Below, in pieces: positions 36,558-40,964 of a stretch of DNA of 40,964 nt. This DNA comes from Paracoccaceae bacterium (lineage in GTDB: Bacteria > Pseudomonadota > Alphaproteobacteria > Rhizobiales > Stappiaceae), in contig JABXHV010000081.1 in the NCBI GenBank assembly GCA_013373445.1, forward strand, positions 1 to 40,964, given 5' to 3'. The notes beneath the pieces were generated by a model, which worked only from the letters and a program-made list of their open reading frames with translations, made no database searches and had not been told where the DNA came from. The position numbers and the translations under genes were made by a program. Within the stretch, counting starts at the first letter, position 1. Each line of letters opens with the position of its first letter.

Positions 36558-37277
36558 GCGCTCACGACCCCGACCCCGGCGTTCACCGCGATCACCCTGG
36601 TTACTGTCAGAGCCGGCCGTCGCACGGCGTTCAGACGCCATCGGGTCATGCTCCATGATCTCACCCTTGAAGATCCAAACCTTCACGCCGCAAACACCGT
36701 ATGCAGTGTGAGCGGATGCTACACCGTAGTCGATGTCAGCACGCAGGGTGTGAAGAGGCACACGGCCTTCACGGTACCACTCGATACGTGCGATTTCCGC
36801 ACCACCAAGACGACCACCGCAGTTGATACGGATGCCAAGTGCACCAAGACGCATCGCAGACTGAACTGCACGCTTCATGGCACGACGGAAAGCAACACGA
36901 CGCTCAAGCTGCTGGGCAATCGACTGGGCAACAAGAGTTGCATCGATTTCAGGCTTGCGAACTTCAACAATGTTGATGTGCACTTCAGAGTTAGTGATTT
37001 CGGCGATCTTCTTGCGAAGACGTTCGATATCAGCACCCTTCTTGCCGATAACCACGCCCGGACGACCCGAGTGAATGGAAACGCGACATTTTTTGTGCGG
37101 GCGTTCAATCACAATCTTGGAAACAGCAGCCTGCTTCAATTCCTTGAGCAGGTACTCGCGAATGCGAAAATCTTCATGAAGAAGATCACCATATTCGCCC
37201 TTGTTGGCGTACCAACGGGAATCCCAGGTGCGGTTGATGCCAAGACGCATGCCAATCGGGTTAACTTTATGACCCAT
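36549..37277 (-). CDS. rpsC: 30S ribosomal protein S3
   Basis: S3 lines the mRNA entry channel and has helicase-related function. The 242-residue protein starts [21 protein letters not shown], has the KH type II domain ([20 protein letters not shown]), and ends in an Arg/Gly-rich tail ([15 protein letters not shown]). Its ATG shares one base with the rplV stop. Confidence 0.98.
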   Translation of the reverse strand: MGHKVNPIGMRLGINRTWDSRWYANKGEYGDLLHEDFRIREYLLKELKQAAVSKIVIERPHKKCRVSIHSGRPGVVIGKKGADIERLRKKIAEITNSEVHINIVEVRKPEIDATLVAQSIAQQLERRVAFRRAMKRAVQSAMRLGALGIRINCGGRLGGAEIARIEWYREGRVPLHTLRADIDYGVASAHTAYGVCGVKVWIFKGEIMEHDPMASERRATAGSDSNQGDRGERRGRGRERAA

Positions 37278-37657
37278 CAGGCTGTCTCCTCTTTCTCACG
37301 CACAACGATTGTCAGGTTAGAGAAAGGCTTCTCAATCCGTCCAACACGTCCACGTGCACGAGCCTGAAAACGCTTGATGACAAAAGCCTTGCCAACAAAT
37401 GCCTCGGCAACCACCAGGTTGTCGATGTCCAGGTCATGGTTGTTTTCCGCATTTGCGATAGCAGACATCAGAGTTTTCTTGACGTCATTTGCAATACGCT
37501 TGCGAGAGAATGTCAGGTCTGCCATCGCAGAACCGACTTTCTTTCCGCGGATCGCAGCGGCAACAAGGTTCAGCTTGCGCGGAGATACGCGCAGCATACG
37601 GGTCATAGCCCGAGCCTCATTGTCTGCGAGCGTCCGCTCACGCTTCGGCTTGCCCAT
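37277..37657 (-). CDS. rplV: 50S ribosomal protein L22
   Basis: L22 lines the peptide exit tunnel with a long beta-hairpin. The 126-residue protein has [22 protein letters not shown] and the hairpin tip region [24 protein letters not shown], where macrolide resistance changes occur in other bacteria. Confidence 0.98.
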   Translation of the reverse strand: MGKPKRERTLADNEARAMTRMLRVSPRKLNLVAAAIRGKKVGSAMADLTFSRKRIANDVKKTLMSAIANAENNHDLDIDNLVVAEAFVGKAFVIKRFQARARGRVGRIEKPFSNLTIVVREKEETA

Positions 37658-37659
37658 CG

Positions 37660-37938
37660 TTACTTCCTCTTCGCCTTCTTGTCAGCGCCGTGGCCATAAT
37701 AGGTACGAGACGGTGAGAACTCACCGAACTTGTGCCCAATCATATCCTCGGACACCAGCACTGGAACGTGCTTTTGACCGTTGTAGACGCCGAAGGTAAG
37801 CCCAACGAACTGGGGTAGAATAGTCGAGCGCCGGCTCCAGGTCTTAATGACCTCACTGCGGCCGGACTCGCGAACTTTTTCCGCCTTCTTCAGCAGATAT
37901 CCGTCAACAAACGGACCTTTCCAGACAGAACGTGCCAC
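37660..37938 (-). CDS. rpsS: 30S ribosomal protein S19
   Basis: S19 is in the 30S head, paired with S13. The 92-residue protein starts (from GTG at 37938) with [20 protein letters not shown] and has the signature [35 protein letters not shown]-like end ([21 protein letters not shown]). Confidence 0.98.
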   Translation of the reverse strand: MARSVWKGPFVDGYLLKKAEKVRESGRSEVIKTWSRRSTILPQFVGLTFGVYNGQKHVPVLVSEDMIGHKFGEFSPSRTYYGHGADKKAKRK

Positions 37939-37949
37939 GATCGTGCCCT

Positions 37950-38783
37950 TTACTTCTTACGAGCGTGACGGCTACGAACAATGTACTTGTCCGTCTGCTT
38001 ATTGCGCCGTGTACGCTTACCTTTGGTCGGTTTCCCCCAAGGGGTAACCGGATGACGACCACCCGATGTCCGGCCTTCACCACCACCATGTGGGTGGTCG
38101 ACCGGGTTCATGGCAACGCCGCGAGTATGCGGACGAATGCCCAGCCAGCGGGAACGGCCAGCCTTACCGAGATTGATGTTCGCATGGTCAGGGTTGGACA
38201 CGGCACCAATTGTTGCCATGCATGTTCCAAGAACCTTGCGTTGTTCGCCGGACATGAGACGCAGGACTGTGTAGCCCTGGTCGCGGCCGACGACCTGAAC
38301 AAAAGCACCAGCAGAACGTGCAACCTGCGCACCCTTACCTGGCTTCAGTTCGATGTTATGAACGATCGTACCAACCGGAATAGAAGACAACGGAGCTGCG
38401 TTGCCCGGCTTTACGTCAACGTGCTGACCAGCAACGACTTTGTCGCCAACTGCCAGACGCTGAGGAGCCAGGATGTAGCTCTGCTCACCATCTTCGTAAG
38501 TGATCAGTGCGATGAATGCGGTCCGGTTAGGATCGTACTCGAGTCGCTCAACAGTTGCAGGTACATCCCACTTGCGGCGCTTAAAGTCAACAAAACGATA
38601 TGTACGTTTGTGACCACCACCACGATTAGGTGAAGTGAGACGACCTGTGTTGTTACGGCCACCGGTCTTCGAAAGGCCTTCAGTCAATTTCTTGACTGGT
38701 TTGCCTTTGTAAAGATCAGAGCGGTCAACCTGGACCAGCTGGCGCCGGCCTGGTGACGTCGGGTTGAATGTCTTAAGTGCCAT
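37950..38783 (-). CDS. rplB: 50S ribosomal protein L2
   Basis: L2 is needed for subunit joining and peptidyl transferase assembly. The 277-residue protein has the RNA-binding domain [18 protein letters not shown] and [20 protein letters not shown], and the C-terminal [21 protein letters not shown] with the conserved histidine near the peptidyl transferase centre. Confidence 0.98.
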   Translation of the reverse strand: MALKTFNPTSPGRRQLVQVDRSDLYKGKPVKKLTEGLSKTGGRNNTGRLTSPNRGGGHKRTYRFVDFKRRKWDVPATVERLEYDPNRTAFIALITYEDGEQSYILAPQRLAVGDKVVAGQHVDVKPGNAAPLSSIPVGTIVHNIELKPGKGAQVARSAGAFVQVVGRDQGYTVLRLMSGEQRKVLGTCMATIGAVSNPDHANINLGKAGRSRWLGIRPHTRGVAMNPVDHPHGGGEGRTSGGRHPVTPWGKPTKGKRTRRNKQTDKYIVRSRHARKK

Positions 38784-38800
38784 TTACCTGTCCCCGCCCC

Positions 38801-39094
38801 TTAGAGCCCTGTGGTCACGTCGATAGCGTGACCCTCTTCGAGCGTAATGACGGCCTTCTTGAAGTCAGACTGGCGACCAATACGACCCCGGAAACGCTTC
38901 ACCTTGCCCTTGCGGACCAGAGTGTTGACTGCAGTGACCTTCACGCCAAACAGCGCTTCGATTGCAGCCTTGATTTCCGGCTTGGTAGCGTCGTTGGCGA
39001 CCTTGAAAACAACCTTGTTCTCTTCAGAAGCAAGGGTTGCCTTTTCGGTGATCACCGGTCCGACGATCTTGTCGTAATGAGGAAGGTTGCTCAT
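38801..39094 (-). CDS. rplW: 50S ribosomal protein L23
   Basis: L23 is the docking point for trigger factor and SRP at the tunnel exit. The 97-residue protein has [27 protein letters not shown] and [30 protein letters not shown]. Its ATG overlaps the rplD stop by four bases (ATGA). Confidence 0.98.
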   Translation of the reverse strand: MSNLPHYDKIVGPVITEKATLASEENKVVFKVANDATKPEIKAAIEALFGVKVTAVNTLVRKGKVKRFRGRIGRQSDFKKAVITLEEGHAIDVTTGL

Positions 39095-39711
39095 TTGAAG
39101 CGCTCCTCAAGTGCGGACACCGCTGCTTTCGTCAACACAAGAGTGTTGGCGCGCATGATGTCGTAAACATTGATGCCCTGCACCGGCAGCACGTCAACAT
39201 AAGGAATGTTGCGAGCAGCCATGGAAAAGTTCTGATCAACTTCAGAACCGTCAATAACGAGTGCGCTGCTCAAACCGAGCTTTGCAAACTTTTCCTTCAG
39301 AGCCTTGGTCTTTGCTTCAGCAGCCTTAGCATCTTCAACGATCACGATTGCCTGTTCTTTAGCTTTCGCAGACAGAACATGCTTGAGACCGAGAACACGA
39401 ACCTTCTTAGGAAGTTCGTGGCTATGATCGCGAACAACCGGACCAAATGCCTTACCACCACCGCGAAACTGCGGGGCTTTACGGTTACCGTGACGAGCAC
39501 CACCAGAACCTTTCTGGCGAACGAATTTCTTCGTTGTGCCAGAAACTTCAGAGCGTCCAAGGCTCTTGTGTGTGCCTGCCTGGCGCTTGGCAAGCTGCCA
39601 ACGCACCACACGGTGGATCAGATCGGTGCGTGGATCGAGACCAAAGATCTCGTCAGACACCGTGATCGAACCGGCCGCCCCACCATCGAGGGTCTTGACC
39701 TGGAGTTCCAT
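39091..39711 (-). CDS. rplD: 50S ribosomal protein L4
   Basis: L4 extends a loop into the exit tunnel; in E. coli it also represses the S10 operon. The 206-residue protein has [17 protein letters not shown], the loop [30 protein letters not shown], and [21 protein letters not shown] take the ATG at 39711, which overlaps the rplC TGA (TGATG) behind GGAGAG; a GTG one codon earlier is also in frame. Confidence 0.98.
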   Translation of the reverse strand: MELQVKTLDGGAAGSITVSDEIFGLDPRTDLIHRVVRWQLAKRQAGTHKSLGRSEVSGTTKKFVRQKGSGGARHGNRKAPQFRGGGKAFGPVVRDHSHELPKKVRVLGLKHVLSAKAKEQAIVIVEDAKAAEAKTKALKEKFAKLGLSSALVIDGSEVDQNFSMAARNIPYVDVLPVQGINVYDIMRANTLVLTKAAVSALEERFK

Positions 39712-40421
39712 CACTCACTCTCCTTCCCGGCGGCTTCAGCAGCTTCAGGAGCACGGAATGCACCTGGAACCGGAACAGCTTCCGGTAGCGCCTTCTTGAT
39801 CGCGTCGCGAACCACAATCCAACCGCCCTTGGCGCCTGGAACGGATCCCTCGACCATGATCAGGCCGCGTTCAACATCGGTACGCACAACCTTGAGGTTC
39901 TGCGTTGTCACACGGACGTCGCCCATGTGACCAGCCATCTTTTTACCCTTGAACACGCGGCCCGGGTCCTGACACTGACCAGTCGAACCGTGGGCACGGT
40001 GCGAGATAGAGTTACCGTGCGACGCGCGACCACCACCGAAGTTGTGACGCTTCATTGCACCGGCAAAACCTTTACCGATCGAAGTACCGGTAACGTCCAC
40101 GAACTGACCTTCTACATAGTGGTCAGCTGTGATTTCAGCACCGATATCAATCAGGTTGTCAGACGTCACGCGGAACTCAACGAGTTTGCGCTTCGGCTCA
40201 ACCTTGGCGACCGCGAAATGTCCGCGTTCAGCCTTAGGCGTGTTCTTTACTTTGGCCAAACCGGCGCCAAGTTGCAGCGCGGTGTAGCCGTTCTTTTCTT
40301 CAGTACGCTGAGCAACGACCTGGCAATTTTCCAGGCGCAGAACAGTGACCGGAACATGTTCACCTGCATCATTGTAGATGCGAGTCATGCCCACTTTCTG
40401 AGCAATCACTCCAGAACGCAT
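39711..40421 (-). CDS. rplC: 50S ribosomal protein L3
   Basis: L3 starts 50S assembly and reaches the peptidyl transferase centre. The 236-residue protein starts [20 protein letters not shown] at ATG 40421 and has the signature [49 protein letters not shown] (in part), including the Gln that PrmB methylates. Codons in frame back to 40478 are not part of L3. Confidence 0.98.
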   Translation of the reverse strand: MRSGVIAQKVGMTRIYNDAGEHVPVTVLRLENCQVVAQRTEEKNGYTALQLGAGLAKVKNTPKAERGHFAVAKVEPKRKLVEFRVTSDNLIDIGAEITADHYVEGQFVDVTGTSIGKGFAGAMKRHNFGGGRASHGNSISHRAHGSTGQCQDPGRVFKGKKMAGHMGDVRVTTQNLKVVRTDVERGLIMVEGSVPGAKGGWIVVRDAIKKALPEAVPVPGAFRAPEAAEAAGKESE

Positions 40422-40443
40422 GATGTGTCCCCTTCGATCCGGC

Positions 40444-40752
40444 TCAGAGCTTAATCTCGACGTCCACACCGGCAGCAAGATCGAGCTTCATGAGCGCGTC
40501 TACTGTCTGTGGCGTCGGATCAACGATGTCGAGAAGACGCTTATGCGTGCGCATCTCGAACTGATCGCGGCTTTTCTTGTCGATGTGCGGGCCGCGAAGC
40601 ACTGTGTACTTCTCAATCCGCGTCGGCAGCGGTACGGGACCCCGTACCTGTGCACCGGTCCGCTTTGCCGTATTGACGATTTCCTTGGTGGAAGCGTCAA
40701 GAATACGGTGGTCAAATGCCTTAAGGCGGATCCGGATATTCTGACCGTTCAT
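40444..40752 (-). CDS. rpsJ: 30S ribosomal protein S10 / NusE
   Basis: S10 sits in the 30S head and, as NusE, joins the antitermination complex with NusB and links to NusG. The 102-residue protein has [23 protein letters not shown] and the exposed loop [37 protein letters not shown] (in part). It follows tuf. Confidence 0.98.
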   Translation of the reverse strand: MNGQNIRIRLKAFDHRILDASTKEIVNTAKRTGAQVRGPVPLPTRIEKYTVLRGPHIDKKSRDQFEMRTHKRLLDIVDPTPQTVDALMKLDLAAGVDVEIKL

Positions 40753-40761
40753 TTCAGAGTT

Positions 40762-40807
40762 CCCGATAAGACGGGCTGGCCTGCCACGCTACGCGGCACG
40801 ACAGGCC
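40762..40807 (-). other. Two stem-loops between tuf and rpsJ
   Basis: GGCCTG (40778-40783) pairs with CAGGCC (40802-40807), and CCCG (40762-40765) pairs with CGGG (40772-40775). They fill the gap before the rpsJ ribosome site. No T-run is seen, so read-through from tuf is likely. Confidence 0.45.
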
Positions 40808-40823
40808 TTGCCGTCAATTCAAT

Positions 40824-40964
<141 letters not shown>

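Overview
The window looks like chromosomal DNA of an alphaproteobacterium, probably of the order Hyphomicrobiales and perhaps of the Roseibium/Labrenzia/Stappia type; the genus is a guess. The order rests on three things: a complete tuf–S10–spc–alpha ribosomal protein operon in alphaproteobacterial style (secY-adk-rpsM-rpsK-rpoA-rplQ), an ATP12-type F1-ATPase assembly chaperone next to a gph-like phosphatase, and the frequent GTG starts. I see no insertion sequence, prophage or CRISPR array.

Layout. Positions 1-39 are the 5' part of a tRNA-Leu(GAG). Next come a stand-alone FliN/SpoA-domain protein, lipB, and a leftward pair made of an acylphosphatase-like protein that lacks its catalytic residues and a DMT-family transporter. 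A clear FMN riboswitch precedes the transporter, which makes it a riboflavin importer of the RibN type. From 2.9 to 9 kb lie a HAD phosphatase and pccA (propionyl-CoA carboxylase alpha). Two small secreted cysteine-containing proteins and folB lie between pccA and the distant pccB (beta subunit).

Positions 9189-13256 hold the most intriguing block: a circularly permuted ATP-grasp ligase, an alpha-E protein, a transglutaminase-like protease and an Anbu-type 20S-proteasome-like peptidase, all on the + strand. This gene set is known from comparative genomics as a predicted peptide-ligation and proteolysis system. Its substrate and product are, to my knowledge, not established.

Positions 13.3-26.5 kb hold housekeeping and envelope genes: ATP12 chaperone, gph-like HAD phosphatase, two overlapping very small ORFs, a nicotinamidase with a Tat signal, an RluC-type pseudouridine synthase, the fluoride channel crcB, a large patatin-related protein, an SDR oxidoreductase, rarA, a Deg-type protease and a chemotaxis receptor.

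Positions 26.6-40.96 kb are the leftward ribosomal operon, from the 3' end of tuf through rpsJ to rplQ, closed by a strong intrinsic terminator. Within it I see stem-loops that span or touch the stop codons of many genes. A terminator-like hairpin and a promoter-like element between adk and rpsM could make rpsM-rpsK-rpoA-rplQ partly independent.
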